Shown: positions 1 through 5,853, counted from the first letter of the stretch. The stretch: 7,472 bases of DNA from Rickettsia typhi (GCA_945902255.1 CAMDMO010000072.1:1-7472); one strand, 5' to 3'. The notes: generated by a model from the letters alone, not told the origin. Program-made: numbers and translations.

Positions 1-58
1 ATGGGAATACTATGTCATCCTGAGCTTGTCGAAGGATGATTCTGGGCACAGAGTTTAA
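1..58 (+). CDS. nuoC: NADH-quinone oxidoreductase subunit C, C-terminal end (partial, repeat-extended)
   Basis: The frame starting at base 2 is open from the window edge to TAA at 56-58 and reads WEYYVILSLSKDDSGHRV. NuoC proteins usually end shortly after a Ser-Pro-Trp-Glu motif, so the leading Trp-Glu, right before nuoD, fits the end of nuoC; base 1 (A) could be the last base of a Pro codon. NuoC (30 kDa subunit) is part of the peripheral arm of complex I. The residues after Trp-Glu are unlike NuoC and come mostly from a palindromic repeat at 15-39, translated as VILSLSKDD. The repeat therefore seems to have replaced or extended the natural C-terminus. Assignment rests on two residues plus gene order, so it is probable rather than certain. 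Confidence 0.6.
   Translation, partial: WEYYVILSLSKDDSGHRV
15..39. repeat. Short interspersed palindromic repeat inside the nuoC end
   Basis: TCATCCT at 15-21 is exactly complementary to AGGATGA at 33-39, around an 11-base centre. This resembles the short dispersed palindromes with TCATCCT/AGGATGA ends found in many bacterial genomes. The copy overlaps the last codons of the putative nuoC and includes the ATG at 36 that gives nuoD an apparent upstream start. The same ATCCT/AGGAT ends recur in two units at 2578-2602 and 2638-2662, so the window holds three related units. Confidence 0.75.
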
Positions 59-89
59 AAACCCTCCTATCAAACAGTTTAAAATAACC

Positions 90-1271
90 ATGGCTATTTC
101 GTCAGAAACTAAAAACATGACCATTAACTTTGGTCCTCAACATCCCGCGGCTCACGGTGTTTTGCGTCTTGTGCTTGAGATGGATGGTGAAGTTATTACG
201 CGCGCCGATCCTCATATTGGCTTGCTTCATCGCGGCACTGAAAAATTAATTGAATATAAAAGTTATTTACAAGCGGTTCCTTATTTTGATCGCCTTGATT
301 ATGTATCTCCAATGTGCCAAGAGCACGCCTTTGCTTTGGCGGTAGAAAAATTATTGGACTGCAAAATTCCACTTCGCGCTCAATATATTCGCGTATTATT
401 TTCTGAAATTACTCGCATTTTAAATCATATAATGGCGATAACCACTCAAGCTCTTGATATTGGCGCTATGACGCCACTTCTATGGATGTTTGAAGAGCGC
501 GAAAAAATGATGGGATTTTACGAAAAAGTTAGTGGCTCACGCATGCACGCCGCCTATATTCGCCCAGGTGGAGTTCATCAAGATTTGCCAGAAGGTCTTT
601 TGGAAGAAATCGCTGAATTTGCTAAAGGATTTCCAAAATATATTGATGATATGGAAAATCTTCTTACTGAAAATCGTATTTTAAAACAACGCATGGTTGG
701 AATTGGCGTAGTTTCAAAAGAAGATGCACTAGCTTGGGGATTCTCTGGCCCAATGATTCGTGGCTCTGGAATTGCTTGGGATTTGCGCAAATCACAACCT
801 TATGAAATTTACTCTGAACTAGATTTTGATATTCCAATTGGCAAACATGGCGATTCTTATGATCGTTATTTAATCCGCGTACAAGAAATGCGCGAATCGG
901 TAAAACTAATCGAGCAATGTATTGCAAAAATGCCAGAAGGTCCTGTTACCACTGATGATACAAGAATTACACCGCCAAAAAGATCAGAAATGAAGCATTC
1001 AATGGAAGCTTTAATCAACCATTTCAAACTTTACACCGAAGGTTATCATGTTCCGGCTGGCGAAGTTTATGCTTGTGTTGAAGCGCCAAAAGGCGAATTT
1101 GGAGTTTATTTAATTTCAGATGGCAGTAACAAACCTCACCGTTGTCGTGTTAGAGCTCCAGGATTTGCGCATCTACAAGCGCTAGATTTTATGGTGAAAG
1201 GACATATGCTTGCAGATGTTGTAACTGTAATTTCTACGCAAGATATAGTATTTGGAGAAGTTGATAGATAA
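90..1271 (+). CDS. nuoD: NADH-quinone oxidoreductase subunit D (complex I 49 kDa subunit)
   Basis: This is the subunit of proton-pumping NADH:quinone oxidoreductase that, with NuoB, forms the quinone-binding site at the junction of the peripheral and membrane arms. From the ATG at 90 the product is 393 residues, the usual length. Family signatures run throughout: GPQHPAAHG (residues 15-23, with quinone-site His18), HIGLLHRGTEKLIE (42-55), YFDRLDY (65-71, a conserved Tyr region of the quinone pocket), RPGGVHQDLP (158-167), the HFKLYTEG region (311-318), and the ending DIVFGEVDR that closes most NuoD proteins. An in-frame ATG at 36 would add 18 residues, but they lie in the repeat and overlap the nuoC end, so it is rejected; ATG 117 is possible but would give a short N-terminus. 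No clear Shine-Dalgarno precedes ATG 90. The nuoC stop lies 31 bases upstream, so translation is probably coupled within a nuo operon. No nuoE follows. Confidence 0.97.
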   Translation: MAISSETKNMTINFGPQHPAAHGVLRLVLEMDGEVITRADPHIGLLHRGTEKLIEYKSYLQAVPYFDRLDYVSPMCQEHAFALAVEKLLDCKIPLRAQYIRVLFSEITRILNHIMAITTQALDIGAMTPLLWMFEEREKMMGFYEKVSGSRMHAAYIRPGGVHQDLPEGLLEEIAEFAKGFPKYIDDMENLLTENRILKQRMVGIGVVSKEDALAWGFSGPMIRGSGIAWDLRKSQPYEIYSELDFDIPIGKHGDSYDRYLIRVQEMRESVKLIEQCIAKMPEGPVTTDDTRITPPKRSEMKHSMEALINHFKLYTEGYHVPAGEVYACVEAPKGEFGVYLISDGSNKPHRCRVRAPGFAHLQALDFMVKGHMLADVVTVISTQDIVFGEVDR

Positions 1272-1280
1272 AGTTCTTAA

Positions 1281-1308
1281 TTGACATTTAGTTCTACAAA
1301 ACTATCAT
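1281..1308 (+). promoter_or_regulatory. Sigma70-type promoter for rpmJ (and possibly hemC)
   Basis: TTGACA at 1281-1286 is a perfect -35 consensus. Sixteen bases later comes TATCAT at 1303-1308, a good -10. Transcription would start near 1315, about 50 bases before rpmJ. The site lies ten bases after the nuoD stop, so rpmJ need not depend on read-through from nuo. Called from sequence match alone. Confidence 0.65.
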
Positions 1309-1320
1309 GCGCCGCCTTGT

Positions 1321-1359
1321 GCTTTTAAAAGCCCTTAAAAATTTGTTTTTAAATTGGAG
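1321..1359 (+). promoter_or_regulatory. rpmJ leader: palindrome, AT hairpin and Shine-Dalgarno
   Basis: The leader holds a perfect 12-base palindrome, GCTTTTAAAAGC (1321-1332). A perfect 7-base-pair AT stem follows (TTAAAAA 1335-1341 with TTTTTAA 1346-1352, loop TTTG). GGAG at 1356-1359 then lies five bases before the rpmJ ATG. This is the only strong Shine-Dalgarno in the window. The hairpin is weak because it has only A-T pairs, so a regulatory role is speculative; the ribosome binding site is solid. Confidence 0.5.
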
Positions 1360-1364
1360 AAAAG

Positions 1365-1490
1365 ATGAAAATTTATAATTCACTAAAATCAGCTAAAAAA
1401 AGAGATAAAAACTGTAAAGTTGTACGCAGAAAAGGTAGACTTTATGTTATTAACAAGCTTAAACCTCGCTTTAAAGCTCGCCAAGGCTAG
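1365..1490 (+). CDS. rpmJ: 50S ribosomal protein bL36 (zinc-ligand-poor form)
   Basis: The 41-residue product begins MKIYNSLKSAKKRDKNC and ends with a KPRFKARQG tail typical of alphaproteobacterial bL36. bL36 is a small basic protein that binds 23S rRNA in the large subunit. The classical 37-38-residue form carries a zinc site of three Cys and one His; here only Cys17 remains and the other ligand positions appear to be replaced by Arg/Asp, Asn and Phe. This is therefore the zinc-independent (C-minus) type, which is normal in many alphaproteobacteria. A GGAG ribosome binding site lies five bases upstream of the ATG, and a consensus promoter lies between nuoD and this gene. hemC starts 54 bases downstream on the same strand. 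The small size makes it easy to miss, but the match is clear along its full length. Confidence 0.96.
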   Translation: MKIYNSLKSAKKRDKNCKVVRRKGRLYVINKLKPRFKARQG

Positions 1491-1510
1491 TTTTATTTGA
1501 TTTCGCGATT

Positions 1511-1526
1511 CTTTTTTTAAAAAAAG
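1511..1526. other. 16-base AT palindrome between rpmJ and hemC
   Basis: C, seven T, seven A, G form a perfect palindrome in the 54-base gap after rpmJ. It has no GC core and no loop bases, so it is a poor intrinsic terminator on its own. It could mark bent or easily melted DNA, or a weak pause site ahead of hemC. A pyrimidine-rich tract (CTCTCTCTTTG) follows and runs up to the hemC start. No consensus promoter for hemC is seen in the gap. Confidence 0.35.
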
Positions 1527-1544
1527 CTCTCTCTTTGTTTTTAA

Positions 1545-2519
1545 ATGCCATCTACTTTTAATAAAATCAGAATCGGTACCAGAGCCAGTAAACTGGCTCA
1601 AAAGCAAACTGCGGAGATTGCAGCATTAATTAGCTCTCAAAACCCGTCCCTACAAATCGAAATAGTTTTAATCACAACTTCTGGCGATAAAATTCAAGAT
1701 AGAAATTTAGCCGAAATTGGTGGCAAAGGCTTATTTATTAAAGAACTAGAGGAATCTTTAGTTCAAAATAAAATCGATATCGCCGTTCATTCCGCAAAAG
1801 ATGTTCCTCCTTTTTTACATGAAAATACCGAATTAAGCGCTTTTACAAAAAGACTTGATGCTAGAGATTGTCTAATTTCAAAAAAATTTAACAATATTCA
1901 TGAACTGCCTAATGGCGCAGTCATTGGCACTTCTTCATCTAGGCGTAAGGCGATTTTATTGCGCTTAAGACCTGATTTAAAAATTGTAAATTTTCGCGGT
2001 AATGTTGATACGCGTTTGAAGAAAATAGAAAATGACGAAGTTGATGCAACAATTTTAGCTGTTTGCGGCCTAGAAAGACTTAGCAAGTCAATTGCAGGTG
2101 ACCACAATCTTAGCTGTCCAAAAGGATATGATAATAAAAAAATTATCGAAGAAAAAATTATGCTTCCCGCTGGAGGGCAAGGCGCTTTAGCAATTCAAAT
2201 CAGAAAAAATGATAATAAAATTGCTGCAATTTTAGAAAAAATTAATCACCCAGAAACACAAATTTGCATCAAAACTGAACGCGCTTTTTTACGCGAATTA
2301 GGTGCTTCTTGCACTACCCCTGTAGCGGTACACGCATTTATTGAAAATAACTTACTAAACCTAAAAACACTGGTTTTAGATTATGACGGTAGTGAAGTTT
2401 TTGAAACAAACTTACAAAGCAATGTTAGTCTAGAAGATGGAATAAAATTAGGGATAAAGGCTTCGAATAAAACAAAAACTGAAGCTGGGAAATTGTTGAA
2501 AAAGATCGGCTGCTCTTAA
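1545..2519 (+). CDS. hemC: Hydroxymethylbilane synthase (porphobilinogen deaminase)
   Basis: This cytosolic enzyme joins four porphobilinogen molecules into hydroxymethylbilane, the linear tetrapyrrole that HemD closes, on the way to heme. At 324 residues it is near the usual 300-320. Visible motifs: IGTRASKLA (10-18), TTSGDKI (44-50), GGKGLFIKELE (59-69), and DIAVHSAKDVP (78-88) with catalytic Asp86. GTSSSRRKA (128-136) has substrate-binding Arg133 and Arg134; NFRGNVDTR (149-157) has Arg151 and Arg157. LPAGGQGALAIQ (207-218) precedes ELGASC (251-256), whose Cys256 holds the dipyrromethane cofactor. All key residues are present, so it should be active. A TAA in frame directly before ATG 1545 fixes this as the earliest start, and no Shine-Dalgarno precedes it. 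It is probably co-transcribed with rpmJ, an unremarkable pairing with no functional link. Its stop codon lies inside the start of the inverted repeat at 2515-2706. Confidence 0.97.
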   Translation: MPSTFNKIRIGTRASKLAQKQTAEIAALISSQNPSLQIEIVLITTSGDKIQDRNLAEIGGKGLFIKELEESLVQNKIDIAVHSAKDVPPFLHENTELSAFTKRLDARDCLISKKFNNIHELPNGAVIGTSSSRRKAILLRLRPDLKIVNFRGNVDTRLKKIENDEVDATILAVCGLERLSKSIAGDHNLSCPKGYDNKKIIEEKIMLPAGGQGALAIQIRKNDNKIAAILEKINHPETQICIKTERAFLRELGASCTTPVAVHAFIENNLLNLKTLVLDYDGSEVFETNLQSNVSLEDGIKLGIKASNKTKTEAGKLLKKIGCS

Positions 2520-2551
2520 AACGCTAATTCGCCGATAAAAAACCTCTCAGA

Positions 2552-2583
2552 ACTCATCATCCTTAAAAAAACTCGTCATCCTT
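2552..2583 (+). repeat. Short direct repeat, possible truncated repeat unit
   Basis: ACTCATCATCCTT at 2552-2564 and ACTCGTCATCCTT at 2571-2583 match at 12 of 13 positions, 19 bases apart. The second copy leads into a full hairpin unit, while the first runs into AAAAAA. The first may be the leftover left edge of another unit. Confidence 0.5.
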
Positions 2584-2666
2584 GGCTCGCAGAGCCGAGG
2601 ATCTCATGATTTTTGCTTGGGAGTTTAAACTCGCGAGATCCTCGAAGCTTCGCTTCAAGGATAACG
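2574..2666. repeat. Two opposed palindromic units (BIME-like)
   Basis: Two 32-base arms, 2574-2605 and 2635-2666, are inverted copies: the first 11 positions pair at 10 and the last 10 pair at all 10. Each arm is also a hairpin by itself: 2578-2588 with 2592-2602 around GCA (one G-T pair), and 2638-2648 with 2652-2662 around TTC (one mismatch). The hairpin tips differ between arms (GGCTC/GAGCC versus GAAGC/GCTTC), yet each keeps its own pairing, as expected if structure rather than sequence is maintained. Between the arms lie two smaller palindromes, GAGTTTAAACTC (2621-2632) and CTCGCGAG (2630-2637). The ATCCT/AGGAT ends link these units to the repeat at 15-39. Paired opposed palindromes in a convergent spacer are typical of REP/BIME-type repeats. 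Confidence 0.8.
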
Positions 2667-2706
2667 GGGCTTAATATATTCTTTACCGGCGAACTGGCAT
2701 TTAAAG

Positions 2707-3243
2707 TTATAAATTTTTTAAATAAATCCCCGCCAACTTGTCATCTACATCACAAAATCCAATTAGATTAAATCCATTTTGTTGATGAAAATCTATCGAA
2801 TTTTGATTAAAAAAAGGCTGGTGAATTATCTTACAAACTAGATGAGAATAACCTTTCTCTGGCGCTATCCTGTATAATTCTGTTAATAATTTTGAACCAA
2901 CATTTTTCTCACCAATTTTTTTTGCAATTTGCTTATAATATAAAATTTTTTTATCAGGAATCTCTCCTAATAATTCTTTAACTTTTTGATGAAAATCAAT
3001 TTCAACTTTAGTAATTATTTGCGCTACTAGATAACCAATAATTTTTTTATCTTTTTCACAAACTAAAATAATTGAATCTTGCGAATTTTTTATCTCTTCT
3101 TCCAAAGCCTCTATTGTTAACTCTCCAATCAAGAAGCCTGTTTTTGATAATTGGCTCTGATCTTTATTTCTAAGTAAATTTTGCTGGCAAATCGCAACAA
3201 TTTCAACAATGTCACTTGGTATAGCTAGTCTAACTTCACTCAT
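2707..3243 (-). CDS. GNAT family N-acetyltransferase, substrate unknown
   Basis: The 178-residue product is a single GNAT-fold domain, a family that moves an acetyl group from acetyl-CoA to an amine. The N-terminal VRLAIPSDIVEIVAI (4-18) is the usual first strand and helix. SIILVCEKDKKIIGYLVAQI (57-76) matches the central strand pair. KKIGEKNVGSKLLTEL (108-123) is motif A, the pyrophosphate-binding loop, and NQNSIDFHQQNGFNLIGF (146-163) is motif B with its conserved Asn...Phe-His...Asn-Gly-Phe pattern. Motif A is diverged: the Gln/Arg-x-x-Gly-x-Gly/Ala core has Glu and Asn where small residues are usual, so weak or changed CoA binding is possible. The ATG at 3243 lies 15 bases after the thiC stop, suggesting co-transcription; no Shine-Dalgarno is seen. 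The context gives no hint of the substrate. The fold is confident; function is not assigned. Confidence 0.88.
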   Translation of the reverse strand: MSEVRLAIPSDIVEIVAICQQNLLRNKDQSQLSKTGFLIGELTIEALEEEIKNSQDSIILVCEKDKKIIGYLVAQIITKVEIDFHQKVKELLGEIPDKKILYYKQIAKKIGEKNVGSKLLTELYRIAPEKGYSHLVCKIIHQPFFNQNSIDFHQQNGFNLIGFCDVDDKLAGIYLKNL

Positions 3244-3258
3244 AATAGATAATGCTAG

Positions 3259-5085
3259 TTAAGCCTTAATATAAACTTCACTTCCTAATTCCTTAAACCT
3301 CTCACTCATTTTATCCATTCCCTTCTTTGCCTCTTCGGCTTTGGCGTAATCTCTAACATCTTGCGTAATTTTCATTGAACAAAATTTTGGACCACACATT
3401 GAGCAGAAATGAGCAACTTTAGCGCCGTCAGCAGGCAAAGTTTCATCATGATAAGATTTAGCAGTTTCAGGATCTAGCGCAAGGTTGAATTGATCTTCCC
3501 ATCTAAACTCAAATCTAGCTTTAGAAAGTTCGTCATCATGAGCTCTTGCGGCAGCATTTCCTTTGGCTAAATCAGCGGCATGAGCAGCGATTTTATAAGT
3601 TATTACACCAACCCTAACATCTTCTTTATTTGGCAAACCTAAATGCTCTTTTGGCGTTACATAACAAAGCATCGCAGTGCCGAACCAACCAATCATCGCC
3701 GCACCAATTGCACTTGTGATGTGATCATATCCAGGAGCAATATCAGTGGTTAAGGGCCCAAGCGTATAAAATGGCGCTTCGTGACACCATTCTAATTGCT
3801 TATCCATATTTTCTTTAATCAAATGCATCGGCACATGTCCAGGTCCTTCAATCATAACTTGGCAATCATGTTTCCAAGCAATTTTTGTAAGCTCGCCCAA
3901 GGTTTTTAATTCACCCAATTGAGCTTCATCATTAGCGTCAGCAATTGATCCAGGACGCAAGCCGTCTCCCAGCGAAAAAGCTACATCATATTTATTCATA
4001 ATATGACAAATTTCTTCAAAATGAGTGTAAAGGAAATTTTCTTTGTGATGAGATAAGCACCATTTTGCCATAATTGATCCGCCACGAGAAACAATGCCCG
4101 TAACCCTATTAGCAGTTAGCGGAACATAGCGCAGAAGCACTCCGGCGTGAATTGTAAAGTAATCAACCCCCTGCTCTGCTTGCTCAATTAGAGTGTCGCG
4201 GAAAATTTCCCAAGTTAAATCTTCAGCAACGCCACCAACTTTTTCTAAAGCCTGATAAATCGGCACAGTTCCAACTGGCACTGGACAGTTACGAATAATC
4301 CATTCACGAATATTGTGAATATTGCGACCAGTTGATAAATCCATTAAAGTATCTGCACCAAAACGCGTTGCCCAAATCATTTTTTCCACCTCATCTTCTA
4401 CGCCAGAAAAAATCGCTGAATTACCAATGTTGGCATTAATTTTTACTAAAAAATTACGGCCAATAATCATTGGCTCAGATTCGGGATGGTTTATGTTGTT
4501 TGGAATAATTGCGCGACCACAAGCAATTTCATCACGCACGAATTCTGCAGTAATAAATTTAGGAATTTTTGCGCCAAAAGTTTCGCCTTTATAACTTGAT
4601 TCAGCAGCCATTTTTTCGCGCGTCATATTTTCGCGAATTGCAATATATTCCATTTCTTTGGTAATGATTCCAGCGCGCGCGTAAGCTAGTTGGGTTGGCT
4701 TTTTACCCTCTTTAGCGCGAAGTGGTTTGAAGCTTGATAAATCAAATTCGGGAGCCGTTGGTTTTGCACCAGCAACAAAAACTCCATTATCTTGCGGCTT
4801 CACCTCTCTTCCTTTATATTCCTCGACATCTCCTCTTTCTAAAATCCATGATTCTCTAAGTTTTGGAAGGCCTTTATTTAAATCAATTTTATCTAAAAAA
4901 TTTTGATCAGAATAAGGGCCAGAAGGATCGTAAACTGTAAAATTTTTTGCTTCTGATTTTTCGGATAGCTTAATTTGGCGCATCGCAACTTTCACATCAG
5001 CAAATTTTTCGCTTTGAATATAAACTTTCGAAGAAGCTGGAAGGGGTCCAAGAGTCAGTTTTTTGGTAATTTTTTGAACAGTCAT
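3259..5085 (-). CDS. thiC: Phosphomethylpyrimidine synthase ThiC
   Basis: This cytosolic radical-SAM enzyme rearranges aminoimidazole ribotide into hydroxymethylpyrimidine phosphate, the pyrimidine half of thiamine. The 608-residue length is normal for proteobacteria. An N-terminal ThiC-associated region (about 20-110) precedes the barrel domain. Recognisable blocks are YARAGIITKEMEYIAIREN (135-153), MDLSTGRNIHNIREWII (248-264), GTVPIYQALE (272-281), SRGGSIMAKWCL (333-344), SLGDGLRPGSIADAND (371-386), EGPGHVPMH (413-421, with metal-ligand His417), and the second likely metal His481 in PKEHLGLP. The C-terminal CxxCxxxxC (Cys561, Cys564, Cys569) binds the 4Fe-4S cluster used to cleave SAM. All expected residues are present. 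It lies 45 bases after the PAP2 gene and 15 before the GNAT gene. No Shine-Dalgarno and no TPP riboswitch is visible in the 45-base leader. No other thi gene is in the window. Confidence 0.98.
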   Translation of the reverse strand: MTVQKITKKLTLGPLPASSKVYIQSEKFADVKVAMRQIKLSEKSEAKNFTVYDPSGPYSDQNFLDKIDLNKGLPKLRESWILERGDVEEYKGREVKPQDNGVFVAGAKPTAPEFDLSSFKPLRAKEGKKPTQLAYARAGIITKEMEYIAIRENMTREKMAAESSYKGETFGAKIPKFITAEFVRDEIACGRAIIPNNINHPESEPMIIGRNFLVKINANIGNSAIFSGVEDEVEKMIWATRFGADTLMDLSTGRNIHNIREWIIRNCPVPVGTVPIYQALEKVGGVAEDLTWEIFRDTLIEQAEQGVDYFTIHAGVLLRYVPLTANRVTGIVSRGGSIMAKWCLSHHKENFLYTHFEEICHIMNKYDVAFSLGDGLRPGSIADANDEAQLGELKTLGELTKIAWKHDCQVMIEGPGHVPMHLIKENMDKQLEWCHEAPFYTLGPLTTDIAPGYDHITSAIGAAMIGWFGTAMLCYVTPKEHLGLPNKEDVRVGVITYKIAAHAADLAKGNAAARAHDDELSKARFEFRWEDQFNLALDPETAKSYHDETLPADGAKVAHFCSMCGPKFCSMKITQDVRDYAKAEEAKKGMDKMSERFKELGSEVYIKA

Positions 5086-5130
5086 TTTTGAAAAAATAAA
5101 TAATTAAATAATGCAAGACCCAACTATTGC

Positions 5131-5853
5131 TTAATTCGAGCTTTTTGCAAGCCATATTTCATAAATCCGAGTAATAATAGCAGCTATTAGGAAGCAAATA
5201 AGCATCGCAATCAATGTATCACCAAAAAAATGCACCCCTTTTGCCATCTGATAAAATCCTAAAACCCAACCAATTATTACAGCGCCCAATAAACCAAAGA
5301 TACGATAGACTTTTTTTTCTAAAACAAAAAATAAGATTATTAAAGCAAATCCTGTAACTGCATGACCCGCTGGAAAACATTGACCAGATTTTATTTTTAC
5401 ACCATTTAATACGGGATATTTTTCAAATATTTTAACATAACGAAATTCACCACCATAAATCTCTAATTGCGATGGACAATAAATATTAGTAAATTTTTTA
5501 ATATTGCCTGCAATCAATGGAATTAAAGCCAATCCGAGTAAAGTAATAAGAAATTTATGGCGATTATGAACAAAAAATCCTGATTTTTTTTTAAAACTAA
5601 CAACCGCAGCAAATAAACAAAAAGCCAAAATTATGGCAAAAATTATTTTTGGAAAATCGTAAAAAATAAATTTTTTTACCGGCTCTTTTGCGTCAATCAT
5701 CCAAGACTTTAAATGAAAATCGAATAAATAGCTTTGCAACTTTAAATCTACATTACTGTGATGTAACCACAGCAATGAAGCAACTATCGCCATCACATCA
5801 AGCGCGATTAATAGATCAATTTTATTTATTTTCAAAATTCTTGAGCTTGCCAT
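5131..5853 (-). CDS. PAP2-family membrane phosphatase (lipid phosphatase-like)
   Basis: The 240-residue product has about six hydrophobic segments (roughly 13-31, 68-86, 100-118, 165-180, 184-202, 210-230) and three PAP2 motifs. Motif 1 is Lys119-x6-Cys126-Pro127, with Cys for the usual Arg. Motif 2 is FPAGH (160-164), with Ala for Ser and the conserved His164. Motif 3 ends His208-x3-Asp212, with Gln202 at the usual Arg site. These changes recall a subgroup of proteobacterial PAP2 proteins with a Cys-Pro motif. The family removes phosphate from membrane lipids such as lipid A, undecaprenyl-PP or phosphatidylglycerophosphate; the substrate here is unknown. Start choice: ATG 5853 keeps the first membrane segment and overlaps the upstream gene by 32 bases. 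ATG 5898 would add 15 residues and lengthen the overlap; TTG 5835 is also possible. The overlap suggests translational coupling to the upstream transferase. Confidence 0.82.
   Translation of the reverse strand: MASSRILKINKIDLLIALDVMAIVASLLWLHHSNVDLKLQSYLFDFHLKSWMIDAKEPVKKFIFYDFPKIIFAIILAFCLFAAVVSFKKKSGFFVHNRHKFLITLLGLALIPLIAGNIKKFTNIYCPSQLEIYGGEFRYVKIFEKYPVLNGVKIKSGQCFPAGHAVTGFALIILFFVLEKKVYRIFGLLGAVIIGWVLGFYQMAKGVHFFGDTLIAMLICFLIAAIITRIYEIWLAKSSN

Larger units (their letters stand above)
2515..2706. repeat. Outer imperfect inverted repeat filling the hemC/GNAT convergent spacer (MITE-like)
   Basis: Bases 2515-2539 match the reverse complement of 2682-2706 at 20 of 25 positions, including an uninterrupted TTCGCCG (2528-2534). 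The repeat ends reach the stop of hemC and come within one base of the stop of the facing GNAT gene. TTAAA occurs at both extremes, 2516-2520 and 2701-2705, and could be a target-site duplication or simply part of the inverted repeat. The interior has no open frame of useful length and holds a second, nested inverted repeat (2574-2666). Terminal inverted repeats, flanking direct repeat and non-coding interior together resemble a miniature inverted-repeat element. A folded transcript could also act as a two-way transcription barrier between the convergent genes, although no classic GC stem plus U-run is present. Confidence 0.55.

Noticed and set aside
36..89. Upstream ATG that would lengthen NuoD by 18 residues
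   Set aside because: The extra residues come from the palindromic repeat and the nuoC end, are unlike NuoD, and the ATG has no spaced ribosome binding site. ATG 90 gives the family's usual N-terminus.
578..927. Two antisense open frames within nuoD (578-790 and 664-927)
   Set aside because: They overlap a strongly conserved gene, show no recognisable domain and are explained by codon composition of nuoD.
1511..1526. Intrinsic terminator after rpmJ
   Set aside because: The palindrome is only A-T pairs in the core with no loop bases, so a stable terminator hairpin is not supported; kept only as a palindrome.
1389..1607. Antisense open frame across rpmJ and the hemC start
   Set aside because: It covers rpmJ and the start of hemC on the opposite strand and has no recognisable motif.
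1898..2107. Antisense open frame within hemC
   Set aside because: It lies wholly inside conserved hemC codons (the substrate-binding Arg region) and looks like a shadow frame.
2520..2706. A small structured RNA gene such as a tRNA in the convergent spacer
   Set aside because: The cloverleaf-like drawing comes from nested repeats; no tRNA arm motifs or anticodon loop are present and no promoter is seen.
4322..4594. Plus-strand open frame inside thiC
   Set aside because: It lies opposite highly conserved ThiC sequence and has no start context or domain of its own.
5113..5130. Hairpin or attenuator in the thiC leader
   Set aside because: Only four base pairs (GCAA/TTGC) around a ten-base loop, with no U-run placed to make a terminator.
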